From positions 434,001 through 498,000 of the forward strand of contig NZ_NNBK01000002.1 of NCBI RefSeq assembly GCF_002803075.1: 64,000 nt of DNA. Reading direction: 5' to 3'. Below the pieces are notes generated by a model, which saw only the letters and a program-made list of their open reading frames with translations, did not search any database and was not told the DNA's origin. Of the stretch, positions 45,948 through 54,436 are shown piece by piece (positions within the stretch are counted from its first letter, which is position 1; each line of letters begins with the position of its first letter). Both the position numbers and the translations under genes were made by a program. The stretch is from Streptomyces sp. CB01373. Its GTDB lineage: Bacteria > Actinomycetota > Actinomycetes > Streptomycetales > Streptomycetaceae.

Positions 45948-47870
45948 TCACTTCTGACGCAGCACGGCGACGGACCTGCCGTCGGCCAGCTTCCCCTTCA
46001 GGTCGGCCTGTGCACCCTGCCGGGTCCGCACGACGAGCAAGCGGCCCTGGGTGGAGGCGCTGACCCCGCCGGTCGCGCTGATCGAGGCGGTGTCCCGGTC
46101 CCCGGCCGCGAGCAGGTACCAGGCGCCCGCCTGCGACTTCCACAGCACCCCGGCCAGCACGTGCGGATCGCGGACGCCGCACGCGGGCACGTTCTCGGCC
46201 TGGGCCGCGACCGCCGCGTACTTCCCGCCGGGCGTGTGGAACTGGGCCAGTACCCGCGTCCCGTCGCCGCGCCAGGTCTCGGCGCGGGTGCACACCCACG
46301 CGGCGGCCGAACCGGTCGCGTCGGGCAGCGGCTGCTCGGCGTACTCCCAGGCGTTGACCGACCGGACGCCCTGTGCGCGCACGGCACCCAGCGAGCAGGC
46401 CAGCGGCGCCCAGGCGCGCAGCCCCGCCGCACCGGACACCTCCTGCGGGGCATCGGGGCGGCCCGTGGTGAGGCGGGCGGGGGCCAGTTCGCCGAGGTCG
46501 GCCAGGAGCTGGGTGCCGGGTTCGCCGGTCAGCTGGAGCGCGTTCCACGAGGTGCAGCCGCCGCTGCGCTGGACCGGGCTGGCCAGCGGCCCGGTGACAC
46601 CGCCCGTGAGGCCGAGGTCCATCGCCCCGGCGTCCGGCTTGAGCAGGTCCCGCTCGGCCGCCGCCTTCACCCAGGGCGCCGTCAGATAGCGGACGTTCCC
46701 GTCGGAGCGGCCCAGCACCACCGCGCCCGCCTCCGCGCCGGCGGCGCCGTCGACCCGGGCGAAGTCGAGGGCGGCCCCGGCCGAGGAGTCCCTCGGCTCG
46801 GCATAGCGGGCGATACGCAGGCCGTCGTGGAAGAGCACCACGCGCGCGTTGTCGACGTCGCCGGCGTAGAGCAGTTGCGGCGGTCCCGCGGGGCCGCCCG
46901 TGGCGGTGCCGGGGGTGGCCGAGACCCGTACGGACTCGCCGGGGCGGGCCCAGACGGCGAGCGCCCGGCGCAGCAGGGCCGTGTCGCCGGCCAGGTTGCC
47001 GCGGGCCGGCCACACGGAGAGGTCGAGCCGCGCGGAGGTCCGCCAGGCGGTGGGGGCGATCCTGGTCAGCCTGCCCGGATCGAGGGCGGCCTCGGCGGAC
47101 GGGTTGTGCGCGTAGGCGGGTGCGGCGGCGCCGTCCGGACCCCAGCCGCCGCCCGGCAGCGCGACCAGCGCGCCGCACACGGCGAGGGCCGCGGCCGCGG
47201 CGAGCGCGGCCCTGGTGTGCTGCCTGCGCCGCTTCAGATCGGTGGGCCGGGCCTGCAACGAGCACGGGTCGAACTCGGGGGAGTCGAGGAGCGCGTACTG
47301 GGCGGGCAGGCGGTCGGCCTGGCGCAGCGCGGCGACCGGGTCGGCCACGCCCGCGGCCGTCAGCACCTCCCGCACGGCGGGGTCGGGGAGCCTTTCCAGG
47401 CCGCGCAGCACGTAGGCGGCACGGGCCGGCCCGGACAGGGTCGCCAGCTTCTGGTCCAGCGCGAGTTCGTCGGCGCCGCCCGAGCGCGGGAACAGGCGCA
47501 GGCCCCACACCAGGGGCAGCGCCGGCCGCAGTCGGGCGCGTCCGGTCCGGATCCCGCGCGGTGGGCGGCCCGCCCCCAGCGCCGTGCGGATCACCTGGAG
47601 GCGGACGAAGGCGTAGCCCGGGTCGGACTCGCGTCCGGCCGACTGGGCCGGGATCACGGTCGCCGAGGACCGGCCCCGCGGCAGCGCCCGCTGGGCCAGC
47701 GCGTGCGCGGTCAGCACACGGCGGCCCCGCCCGAGTCCGGGCGGCAGCACCAGATAGGCGAGCCGGACCAGACGCGGATAGTGCTCGACGAGCGCGGCCT
47801 CGGCCCGCTCGGCATCGACGACCGGCCCGGAGGAGGACTTGTGGCGCGGGGCGACATCCTGTGACTGCAC
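45948..47870 (-). CDS. Membrane protein with ECF-sigma-like cytoplasmic region and large extracytoplasmic domain
   Basis: A 640-aa protein. Residues about 20-65 (ALVEHYPRLVRLAYLVLP) resemble sigma region 2 of ECF factors, and 138-190 (LATLSGPARAAYVLRGLERL, VREVLTAAGVADPVAALR) resemble region 4. Both are degenerate. A single membrane helix lies at about 220-239, followed by a 400-residue extracytoplasmic part without a recognised domain. Five Cys in it may form disulfides. Sigma-like modules fused to a membrane anchor are known among large ECF groups, usually with extracytoplasmic sensor domains. Whether it binds RNA polymerase is unknown. It is downstream of the TPR gene on the same strand. 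Confidence 0.72.
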   Translation of the reverse strand: MQSQDVAPRHKSSSGPVVDAERAEAALVEHYPRLVRLAYLVLPPGLGRGRRVLTAHALAQRALPRGRSSATVIPAQSAGRESDPGYAFVRLQVIRTALGAGRPPRGIRTGRARLRPALPLVWGLRLFPRSGGADELALDQKLATLSGPARAAYVLRGLERLPDPAVREVLTAAGVADPVAALRQADRLPAQYALLDSPEFDPCSLQARPTDLKRRRQHTRAALAAAAALAVCGALVALPGGGWGPDGAAAPAYAHNPSAEAALDPGRLTRIAPTAWRTSARLDLSVWPARGNLAGDTALLRRALAVWARPGESVRVSATPGTATGGPAGPPQLLYAGDVDNARVVLFHDGLRIARYAEPRDSSAGAALDFARVDGAAGAEAGAVVLGRSDGNVRYLTAPWVKAAAERDLLKPDAGAMDLGLTGGVTGPLASPVQRSGGCTSWNALQLTGEPGTQLLADLGELAPARLTTGRPDAPQEVSGAAGLRAWAPLACSLGAVRAQGVRSVNAWEYAEQPLPDATGSAAAWVCTRAETWRGDGTRVLAQFHTPGGKYAAVAAQAENVPACGVRDPHVLAGVLWKSQAGAWYLLAAGDRDTASISATGGVSASTQGRLLVVRTRQGAQADLKGKLADGRSVAVLRQK

Positions 47871-47921
47871 GTCCAGGCCAACGAGCGAGCCGGTCCTAGG
47901 TCACACGGGGGTCCGGCGTTC

Positions 47922-48422
47922 TCAGTCCTCGGGCTCCACCAGCAGCCGGGCGTAGTTCGCCATCGAGCGCTGGTAGCGGGGGAGATGGGGCGCGAGGGCA
48001 CCGAGGACGAGGGACAGGCCCTCGCGGTCACGGCCCAGACCGGACAGGCACAGTGCCAGACACGCCCGTACGGCGTCGTCCAACTCGTCCGAGGGTCCGT
48101 CCAGTTCGGGCGTGAGCAGCCTGACGCCCTCCTCCGGCCGGCCGAGGTTGCGCAGCGAGCTGGCCAGCTGGATCCTGGCCCGGCGGCCCCGGTAGCCGCT
48201 CAGCCCGCGCTCCAGTGCCTCCTGGTAGAGCGGCACCGCCCGGTCCGAGCGGCCGGTGGAGTCCCAGGCACAGGCCTGCTCGAACGGGCCGAGCGGGCTG
48301 CCGTCCGGCAGTTCGGCGACGAGCGCGTCGACACCCGCCCGGAACGCGGGCGCCTCGTCCTCGGAAAAGTCGTCGAAGCGGGCCCAGGCGGCGGCCACGC
48401 GGTCTTCCCAGTCCTGGTTCAC
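47922..48422 (-). CDS. Tetratricopeptide-repeat protein (TPR_5 group)
   Basis: A 166-aa cytoplasmic helical-repeat protein (MNQDWEDRVAAAWARFDDFSEDE start). Repeats include ALYQEALERGLSGYRGRRARIQLASSLRNLGRPEEG in part (QLASSLRNLGRPEEG), typical of TPR_5. TPR_5 proteins mediate protein-protein contact. The GTG at 48422 was chosen as the family start; the frame is open further upstream by chance. It precedes the sigma-like membrane protein gene by 51 bp, so the two may be co-transcribed. Confidence 0.85.
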   Translation of the reverse strand: MNQDWEDRVAAAWARFDDFSEDEAPAFRAGVDALVAELPDGSPLGPFEQACAWDSTGRSDRAVPLYQEALERGLSGYRGRRARIQLASSLRNLGRPEEGVRLLTPELDGPSDELDDAVRACLALCLSGLGRDREGLSLVLGALAPHLPRYQRSMANYARLLVEPED

Positions 48423-48580
48423 CGGCTCACGTTCGCACGCGTGTGCAGGCGGCGTCCACCGGATTGAGCGCTGTGCGCACCGCAGCCGTATCGAAGGGCG
48501 GCCCCCTGCCGGGGCCCGGTGCGGCATGCTTGTGGCGCCTGCCGCCGGGAACGGAGTGCCGGAAGCGACCGGAGGAACAG

Positions 48581-49012
48581 ATGAGGGTGACCCGACCGAT
48601 GCTCGCGGTGGCCGGTGCCGCGGCGGCACTGGTACTGACGGGGTGCGGTTCCGGTGACGGCGCGGCGGCGAAGGTGCCGCCGACGGCGACCGGCAGCCTG
48701 GAGAGCCTGGCCGCCGAGGTGAAGTGCGAGCCGGACATGCAGACCGACGCCGACACCATCCGGCAGGCCATCTGCACCAACCCCACCGGCAAGTTCGTCC
48801 TCGCCACCTTCGCCACCGACCGCGGCCAGCGGGAGTGGATCGACGACGCCAAGGACTACGGCGGCTCCTACCTCGTCGGCCGCAAGTGGGTCGCCGTCGG
48901 CGACAGCGGCGTGGTCACCGCGCTGCGCGCCACCCTGGGCGGTGACGTGGAGACGGGCAAGGACCACAGCGCCCACAGCGCCCACAGCGCCCACGGCGCG
49001 CACAGCGGCTGA
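48581..49012 (+). CDS. Small lipoprotein with His-rich tail
   Basis: A 143-aa lipoprotein: signal peptide and lipobox LTGC with Cys22. The middle (LESLAAEVKCEPDMQTDADTI, in part) contains two further Cys. The last 15 residues are a histidine repeat HSAHSAHSAHGAHSG, likely able to bind metal such as Zn, Ni or Cu. GGAGG lies upstream of the ATG. No partner gene on this strand. I know of no function for the family. Confidence 0.8.
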   Translation: MRVTRPMLAVAGAAAALVLTGCGSGDGAAAKVPPTATGSLESLAAEVKCEPDMQTDADTIRQAICTNPTGKFVLATFATDRGQREWIDDAKDYGGSYLVGRKWVAVGDSGVVTALRATLGGDVETGKDHSAHSAHSAHGAHSG

Positions 49013-49049
49013 GCCGCTCGGAGGGGCACGGCACGCACGGGCACACGGC

Positions 49050-49085
49050 GAAGGCCGGCGGCGGGATCTCCCGCCGCCGGCCTTC
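49050..49085. terminator. Bidirectional terminator between the lipoprotein and the DUF1996 gene
   Basis: A perfect 17-bp stem (GAAGGCCGGCGGCGGGA and its complement) with a 2-nt loop, serving the convergent genes ending at 49012 and 49125. Confidence 0.85.
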
Positions 49086-49124
49086 TTCAAGAGGTCACCG
49101 GTCCAGTATCACCGGATCAGGGCG

Positions 49125-50687
49125 TCACTTGCAGTTCCGGCCCGAGTTGACACAGCTGGCGATCTTGTTCGCCAGGCCGCCGGTCGTGATGTTGATGAAG
49201 TCGTCGTGGTCGGTGGCCGCCTTGTGCAGCTGCTCGGGGAAGCCGTCGACCGCGTAGGCGTTCTTCACCGCACCGTTCTCGATGCTCGGCCGCGGCACGT
49301 CGTAGACCAGGCGCATCGTGAGCTTCGGGATGGCCTTGAAGCCGCTGGGGCAGTTGCCGCGCTGGTCGGCGAAGGCTATGTGCGTACGGTGGTTGGCGCT
49401 GTCGGTGTTCTGCCCGTCCCAGCAGCTCTGGAAGGCGAACGTGCGCACCATCTTGCTGCCCTCGGGGCAGATCGGGTACTGCTCCGTCAGCTGGACCTTG
49501 TTCTCGAAGCCGGTGCAGCTCCAGTGCGCGTTGGCGTTGGCCAGACCGTTGGTCGTGGTCTTGGCGTCACCGGTGATGATGCGCAGGAACTGCGGCATGG
49601 CGACGACCTTGCCGGTCGGGCTGCCGACGTACTTGATCTCCGCCTGGAGCGGCTTGAGGATCCGGCCGACGTTGCCCTCCTTGCCACCGCCGTCCGCGTC
49701 CTGGTCGAAGTCCTGCGAGCCGTCCTGGACCCGGATCACCGGCCAGTAGTACGCCGACAGGTCGTTCTTGTTCTGGCAGCTCGTGGCGCTCTGCAGGAAC
49801 GTGTCGTTGCTCGAGAACGCGTCGATCTTCTGGTTGCCGACGTAGTCGTGCAGGTGGTGGGCGCCGTTGGCCACACCGGGCGCCACGATCACGTTGTCCG
49901 TGTTGTGGTTGCCGTTGGCGTTCACACCGCAGCGCGTGGTGAAGGTGCCGTTCGAGGCGTTGCGGCTCTTGCGCGGCTTGGCGGGGACGTTCGGCTGGAC
50001 CGTGGTGATGTCCACGAAGTCCGCCGCGACCGGGCCGTTCCCGGCCTGACCGCCGGTGCCCTGCTGCCCGCCGTCGCCGCCCTGCTGACCGCCGTCGTTC
50101 TGGCCGCCGTTGTCGCCCTGCTGCCCGTTGTCCTGGCCGGTGTCCTGGCCGTCGTTCTGGCCGTTGTCCTGACCGCCCTCGCCGTCGCCCGCGTCCGTCT
50201 GGTTCTGCTCGACGGGGGTGCCGGTGCAGGGCGCGAGGTCGTCCAGGTTGCCGGGGGTCTTGCCGCCGGCCCGGTTGATCTCCAGCTTGATCCGGTCGAG
50301 GATCACCTTGCGCCGGTCCTTCAGCGGACCCAGGATGGCGTTCTGGACGAAGCTGGCGTCTCTGGTCTGCGCGTCGCGCGTGGTGGCCAGCCGCTGGTAG
50401 GCCTCGGTGATCTGCTGGTCGAGCGTGGCGAGTTCGCCGTCGACCTCTCCACGGGCCTGCTCCGGCACGGCGGTGAGCTGCTGGCCGACGTCAGGGCACT
50501 TGATCGTCGCGACCTGCGCGTTGACGGCCTTCGTCCGGTTGCCTCCCCACGCGTCGTTCTTCGACTCGTGCGCGGATGCGTAGTAGTTCGCCCATACAAG
50601 CCCGCCCCCACCGAGCGCTAGGGCCGCCGCCCCGGCTATGGCCTTGGTGGCCAGCGGCATTCGGCGTTTGCGTGTGTTGCGTCCCAT
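49125..50687 (-). CDS. Secreted DUF1996 protein with Gln/Asn/Gly-rich linker
   Basis: A 520-aa exported protein. Residues about 14-36 form a signal/anchor helix. A helical N-terminal region (about 45-140: [23 protein letters not shown] in part) is followed by a long linker (about 155-222) of Gln, Asn, Gly and Asp repeats ([15 protein letters not shown]), then the DUF1996 domain ([23 protein letters not shown], ending with Cys pairs). DUF1996 proteins are secreted in fungi and actinobacteria; function unknown. ATG 50687 with AGGAG. It shares its linker style and N-terminal Cys/helix with the protein encoded at 53210. Confidence 0.9.
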   Translation of the reverse strand: MGRNTRKRRMPLATKAIAGAAALALGGGGLVWANYYASAHESKNDAWGGNRTKAVNAQVATIKCPDVGQQLTAVPEQARGEVDGELATLDQQITEAYQRLATTRDAQTRDASFVQNAILGPLKDRRKVILDRIKLEINRAGGKTPGNLDDLAPCTGTPVEQNQTDAGDGEGGQDNGQNDGQDTGQDNGQQGDNGGQNDGGQQGGDGGQQGTGGQAGNGPVAADFVDITTVQPNVPAKPRKSRNASNGTFTTRCGVNANGNHNTDNVIVAPGVANGAHHLHDYVGNQKIDAFSSNDTFLQSATSCQNKNDLSAYYWPVIRVQDGSQDFDQDADGGGKEGNVGRILKPLQAEIKYVGSPTGKVVAMPQFLRIITGDAKTTTNGLANANAHWSCTGFENKVQLTEQYPICPEGSKMVRTFAFQSCWDGQNTDSANHRTHIAFADQRGNCPSGFKAIPKLTMRLVYDVPRPSIENGAVKNAYAVDGFPEQLHKAATDHDDFINITTGGLANKIASCVNSGRNCK

Positions 50688-50785
50688 GGAACTCCTCTGA
50701 CTTCCTTGCGGGGCAGCATCGAGGCGCCCGACAGGAGTGAAGCGGCTCCCATGGATACGGACGCGGTCCCGGGCGTGTTCAGCCG

Positions 50786-50814
50786 ACCCACGAATTCTTG
50801 CGCGATTCGTGGGT
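50786..50814. promoter_or_regulatory. Inverted repeat upstream of the DUF1996 gene
   Basis: ACCCACGAAT and its perfect complement ATTCGTGGGT flank a 9-nt spacer, 99 bp before the DUF1996 start. Either an operator or a 5'-leader hairpin. Confidence 0.5.
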
Positions 50815-50822
50815 AACTTGAG

Positions 50823-50855
50823 CCGCAACTGCCGTGTTTTCGCAGGCAGTTGCGG
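50823..50855. terminator. Stem-loop between the epimerase and DUF1996 genes
   Basis: Perfect 11-bp arms CCGCAACTGCC / GGCAGTTGCGG with an 11-nt loop, about 50 nt after the epimerase stop (minus strand). Likely its terminator. Confidence 0.6.
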
Positions 50856-50903
50856 TCGCAGCGGCTGAAACCCGGGGCCGTCCGGAGGCCGAGTGTCTTT
50901 GCT

Positions 50904-51896
50904 CTAGAGTCCGAGAACCTTCGCCTCCACGGCCGGATCCAGGCCCACCGGAGGCCGGCCGGGCCGCTGCGGAGCCGCACCGCCCAGGGCCCGGAGCCAC
51001 GTCCAGGTGTCCGCGACCGTCTCGGTCACGGGGCGGCAGCGCAGGCCGGTCGCGAGGGCCCGGCCGACATCGGCGCCGTGCAGCGCGTGGTGGCCCTCGC
51101 TGCCCGGCGGTATCCACACCGGCAGCTCCGTCCAGGGTTCGATGCCCGCGGCGAGGATCGTCTCCGGATCGGTCCAGCGCAGCTCGGCGTCGGCGCCGGC
51201 GGCCCGCACGCAGGCCTCCAGCAGCTCACCCATCGTCGTGTGCCCCTGCGGGCTGATCATGTTGTACGGCCCGCTCAGCTCCTGCTCCACCGCGCCGAGG
51301 ATCCACGCGGCGAGGTCGCGGACGTCGATGTACTGAAGGGGCAGGTCCCGCGGGCCGGGCGCCAGGACGGGGCCGCCCCGCGCGATCCGGCTCAGCCACC
51401 ACGGCAGCCGCCCGATGTTCTCGTGCGGCCCGAGGATCAGCCCGGCCCGTACGAGCACCGAGCGGTCCGCCCCGAAGGCCTCCACCGCGGCCAGCTCGCC
51501 GCCCCGCTTGTCCCGCGGGTACTCCGTCTGCCCGGCGCCCGCCTCGGCGCCCTCGACCAGCGGCGCCGCCTCGGTGTAGCCGGCGGGCGGAGCCCAGGCG
51601 TACACCGAGCAGGACGACACGTACACGTACCGGCCGGCGCGGTCCCGCAGCAGCCGCGCCGCGTCCCGGACCGCGTGGGGCGCGGCCGACCAGGTGTCGA
51701 CGACCGCGTCCCACGCGCCGTCCGTCAGGGCCTCGAGCCCGTCGGGCGCGGTGCGGTCGCCGCGCAACGACCGCACTCCGGGAACGGGCGCGTGCCGCCC
51801 CCGGTTCAGGACCGTCACATCCCAGCCGCGCCCGGCCGCCGCCTCGGCGACGGCCCGCCCCGCGAACTCCGTACCACCCAGCACCAGAAGTCTCAT
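50904..51896 (-). CDS. NAD-dependent epimerase/reductase (extended SDR)
   Basis: A 330-aa Rossmann-fold enzyme. The nucleotide motif is MRLLVLGGTEFAGRAVAEAA, and YVYVSSCSVYA is the central strand with the Ser site. The family Tyr-X3-Lys appears as YPRDKRGGE. It resembles RNA-binding/epimerase-type SDR proteins (CSP41-like), often called reductases without known substrate. The ATG at 51896 is the family start. It stands alone with a hairpin after it. Confidence 0.85.
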   Translation of the reverse strand: MRLLVLGGTEFAGRAVAEAAAGRGWDVTVLNRGRHAPVPGVRSLRGDRTAPDGLEALTDGAWDAVVDTWSAAPHAVRDAARLLRDRAGRYVYVSSCSVYAWAPPAGYTEAAPLVEGAEAGAGQTEYPRDKRGGELAAVEAFGADRSVLVRAGLILGPHENIGRLPWWLSRIARGGPVLAPGPRDLPLQYIDVRDLAAWILGAVEQELSGPYNMISPQGHTTMGELLEACVRAAGADAELRWTDPETILAAGIEPWTELPVWIPPGSEGHHALHGADVGRALATGLRCRPVTETVADTWTWLRALGGAAPQRPGRPPVGLDPAVEAKVLGL

Positions 51897-51955
51897 ACCG
51901 GTGACTGTGCCCGTCCGGGCCGTGGCAGGGAACCGGATTCTGCCGCCGGCAGAGA

Positions 51956-52642
51956 TCAACGTCCGTTCGGCGGAGCGTACTTGTAGCCTACGCGGCGCAC
52001 GGTCTGGATCGTCCGGCGGTGCTCGGCGCCCAGTTTGCGGCGCAGTCGGGCGATATGGACGTCGACGGTGCGGCCGTCGCCCACATGGTCATAGCCCCAG
52101 ACCGTGGTGACCAGTTGGTCGCGGGTGTGCACGCGGTGCGGGTGGGCCACGAGATGGGCCAGCAGTTCGAACTCCAGGTAGGTGAGGTCGAGTCCGTGCC
52201 CGTCCACCTCCGCGATCCGCCGTGCGGTGTCGACGCGGACGAGCGGGTCGCCGGCGCCGGGTGCGGTGCCGCCGCCCGCCCCGGCCTCCGGACGGTCGGG
52301 TTGATCGAGGCGATCGAGGTGGTCGGGGCGGGCGGGCACCGCCACCGGCAGGTGCGGCGGACGCTGGTCGGCGGGCACGAGCACCAGGTAGCCGACCATC
52401 GGCGGCCGGCCCGGCAGCCTGGGCACGGCGTGCTGCGGAGCCGGCAGCCAGGTGGCGCCGGGCGGCAGGAGGTCGGCGATCTCCTGCCCCAAGCTCTCAG
52501 CTTCGTTCGACCGGGGGAGACCCCAATCCTCGTCCCGGCCCACGGCCCGCAGCCGGTGCCGTGCGGAGGCGGGGGAGGAGGGGGAGCGGGAGGAGACGGG
52601 GGCGGGAAGGGTGGCGTCGGTCAGAGAACGGGTGGTCGCCAT
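51956..52642 (-). CDS. Winged-helix (OmpR/PhoB-type) regulator lacking a receiver domain
   Basis: A 228-aa protein. The C-terminal 100 residues are a trans_reg_C winged helix (LVRVDTARRIAEVDGHGLDL, TYLEFELLAHLVAHPHRVHTRDQL, VDVHIARLRRKLG). The first 130 residues are Pro/Ala-rich and contain no receiver Asp. Residues about 38-52 are encoded by a short palindromic repeat (52487-52528) inserted in frame. Streptomyces have several such orphan winged-helix proteins; targets unknown. A 40-codon ORF lies upstream on the same strand. Confidence 0.88.
   Translation of the reverse strand: MATTRSLTDATLPAPVSSRSPSSPASARHRLRAVGRDEDWGLPRSNEAESLGQEIADLLPPGATWLPAPQHAVPRLPGRPPMVGYLVLVPADQRPPHLPVAVPARPDHLDRLDQPDRPEAGAGGGTAPGAGDPLVRVDTARRIAEVDGHGLDLTYLEFELLAHLVAHPHRVHTRDQLVTTVWGYDHVGDGRTVDVHIARLRRKLGAEHRRTIQTVRRVGYKYAPPNGR
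52487..52528. repeat. Short Streptomyces palindromic element inside a coding sequence
   Basis: CCCCAAGCTCTCAGCTTCG..CGGGGGAGACCCC follows the pattern of a short interspersed element I associate with Streptomyces intergenic regions (CCCC-AGCTCTCGGCTTCG-type). Here it lies in the winged-helix gene and reads through as DWGLPRSNEAESLG. A more degenerate copy sits inside the hairpin at 35551-35620. Confidence 0.6.
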
Positions 52643-52761
52643 GACAGGTCAGCTCTTTCGCGGGAGAGGTTCGCCGGAGGACCGACGGCCGCGAGTTCGT
52701 GGTCGGGCGCGTCGGGACGTACGTCGTTCCGCGCGGACCGGAGACCGGTGGGGTTACGGCT

Positions 52762-52884
52762 TCACCGGGCCCGCGCGTGCGGCGCGCGGCAACAGAGCCG
52801 GTCGAAGTCGTGGTGCTGACGGGAGGGCCAGAACGGCTCCAGGTCGACGCGACTCGTCGCGACGCACTCCCGGAAACCGACCAT
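52762..52884 (-). CDS. 40-codon upstream ORF, putative leader peptide
   Basis: The frame begins MVGFRECVATSRVDLEPFW and ends RLCCRAPHARAR. Its third codon positions are almost all G or C, unlike random sequence. GGGGG lies just before the ATG. It lies 119 bp upstream of the winged-helix gene on the same strand. The Cys-Cys and Arg/His cluster near the end recalls attenuation leaders, but no anti-terminator could be proven by eye. Confidence 0.5.
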   Translation of the reverse strand: MVGFRECVATSRVDLEPFWPSRQHHDFDRLCCRAPHARAR

Positions 52885-52988
52885 GCCCCCATTGAAGCAG
52901 ACCCCGTGTCGGGACAGGACCCTCTTCTCACTGCGCGGACACCCGCCGGCGGGCAGCCGGCGCCCGGCTGCCGCGCCACGCGTTCGGA

Positions 52989-53126
52989 TCAGGCCGGCCC
53001 CGCCTTCCCCGGGGCGGTGCGGCAGGTGGCGATCAGCTGACGCGTGCGGCCGTACGGGTCGACGTTGGCATTCCGCCGGCGGTCCTTGACGCAGCCCTTG
53101 CCGTCCCGCTCGACCTGCCAGGGCAT
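52989..53126 (-). CDS. Small ORF of unknown function (45 aa)
   Basis: The frame begins MPWQVERDGKGCVKDRRRN with nearly all-G/C third positions. It follows the terminator at 53152-53193 and precedes the 40-codon ORF on the same strand. It may be a real small protein or the 3' piece of a lost gene. No family recognised. Confidence 0.35.
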   Translation of the reverse strand: MPWQVERDGKGCVKDRRRNANVDPYGRTRQLIATCRTAPGKAGPA

Positions 53127-53151
53127 GCGGACCGGGGCATCGTGGTGCACG

Positions 53152-53193
53152 GCGAGGGCCCGCCGCTCCCGGCCGGGAACAGCGGGCCCTCGC
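53152..53193 (-). terminator. Terminator of the double-psi-barrel-like gene
   Basis: Perfect 12-bp stem GCGAGGGCCCGC / GCGGGCCCTCGC with an 18-nt loop, 17 nt beyond the stop at 53210. Confidence 0.8.
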
Positions 53194-53209
53194 CCGTCGG
53201 GGGCGGGTC

Positions 53210-53914
53210 TCATCCCACCTTCTCGATCACCGCGCGCCGGATCAGGAACTTGCCCGGCTCCCGGACCTCCTCGAAGGCCGCGTCGTTGAGCAGGACGCAA
53301 CTGCCGGAGACGGACGTGACCTTCACCGTGATGGCCTTGTTGTTGTCCAGGTTGGTGACCTTCAGCGTGGTGCCCGCCGGGAACTGGTTGCTGGACGCGG
53401 CCGGTGCGCCGCCCTCGCCGGAGAGCGTCACGGTGGAGCCCTGGCACACCTGCTGTCCGGACGCGGCGACATCGCCGCCTCCGTTCCCGGCAGCACCGGC
53501 CTGCTGACCGTTCTCCTGCCCGGCCTGCTGTCCGGCCCCCTGGCCGTTCTGCTGACCGTTCTGCGCCTCCTGCTGCCCGGCCTGGGAGTCCTGAGCCGAC
53601 TCCCCCACCGTGCACCCGGCCGCGGCCTGCTGGCGCTTGATCTGTTCGATGACCTCCTGGCGGTTGGCGATCCGCGCCTCGGACAGCGCGTCCGGATCGG
53701 CCCGCTGGTCTTCGATGAACTTCTGGTTGTTGCCGAGGGCGGTGGCGAACCCCTGGCAGGCCGTCGAGTCCGCGGCGGAGAGGGTCCGCGGCGACTCCGG
53801 CTGGGCGGCGTTGGACGTGGCCGCGAGGGCGAAGGCCCCGCCGCCGGCCACCGCCGCGGCCGTGACCAGCAGCGCGACCTTCTTCTTGGTGCTGACAGTG
53901 CGCCTACGCGACAT
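53210..53914 (-). CDS. Secreted protein with Gln/Gly-rich linker and double-psi-barrel-like C-terminus
   Basis: A 234-aa exported protein. A signal helix (about 12-36, ending SNAAQ) is followed by a helical region (CQGFATALGNNQKFIEDQRAD), then a Gln/Gly/Ala linker (about 100-150: GQQEAQNGQQNGQGAGQQAG) and a C-terminal 80-residue domain (CQGSTVTLSGEG, FPAGTTLKVTNLDNNKAITVKV) whose pattern fits RlpA/expansin-like double-psi barrels. The same architecture of N-terminal helices plus Q-rich linker is seen in the DUF1996 protein encoded 3 kb away. Possible cell-wall or biofilm-matrix role by inference. Confidence 0.75.
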   Translation of the reverse strand: MSRRRTVSTKKKVALLVTAAAVAGGGAFALAATSNAAQPESPRTLSAADSTACQGFATALGNNQKFIEDQRADPDALSEARIANRQEVIEQIKRQQAAAGCTVGESAQDSQAGQQEAQNGQQNGQGAGQQAGQENGQQAGAAGNGGGDVAASGQQVCQGSTVTLSGEGGAPAASSNQFPAGTTLKVTNLDNNKAITVKVTSVSGSCVLLNDAAFEEVREPGKFLIRRAVIEKVG

Positions 53915-54073
53915 GCGCGCCTCCTGAAGAGGTGAGGGAGCGTACGCCGCTAGGTACGAGATGCCGCACGAGGTTACTCAGCGGTTGCGGTGTCAGTTGA
54001 AGTGACCTGTGTCATAGGGAGGTTGGCGGGCGGCACGCCGCTTCGGCGGCGCCGCACGCCGTCCCGCCGGCGC

Positions 54074-54436
54074 TCACCCGCGCCCGAGCGCGTCCCGCAC
54101 CGCTTCCTCGGCCCGCCCCACGACCGCCGTGCCGTCGTCGGCCGTGATGATCGGACGCTGGATCAGCTTCGGATGCTCGGCCAGCGCCGCGATCCACCGC
54201 TCACGAGCCCCGGAGTCCCGCGGCCAGTCCCCGACACCGAGCTCCTTCGCGGCGGCCTCCTGCGTCCGGGTGATGTCCCACGGCTCCAGCCCGAGCCGCC
54301 CGAGCACTTCCCGGATCTCCTCCGCGGTCGGCACGTCCTCCAGATAGCGCCGCACGGTGTACTCGGCCCCCTCGGCATCGAGCAGCCCGATGGCACTGCG
54401 GCACTTGGAACAGGCCGGATTGATCCAGATCTCCAT
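54074..54436 (-). CDS. ArsC/Spx-family thiol reductase-like protein
   Basis: A 120-aa thioredoxin-fold protein. The start MEIWINPACSKCRSAI contains CSKC, the redox site, and the C-terminal RPIITADDGTAVVGR has the conserved RP of ArsC-family members. Members are arsenate reductases or Spx/YffB-like proteins. No arsenic genes are near, so the arsenate role is unproven. The ATG at 54436 begins the family sequence. Confidence 0.88.
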   Translation of the reverse strand: MEIWINPACSKCRSAIGLLDAEGAEYTVRRYLEDVPTAEEIREVLGRLGLEPWDITRTQEAAAKELGVGDWPRDSGARERWIAALAEHPKLIQRPIITADDGTAVVGRAEEAVRDALGRG

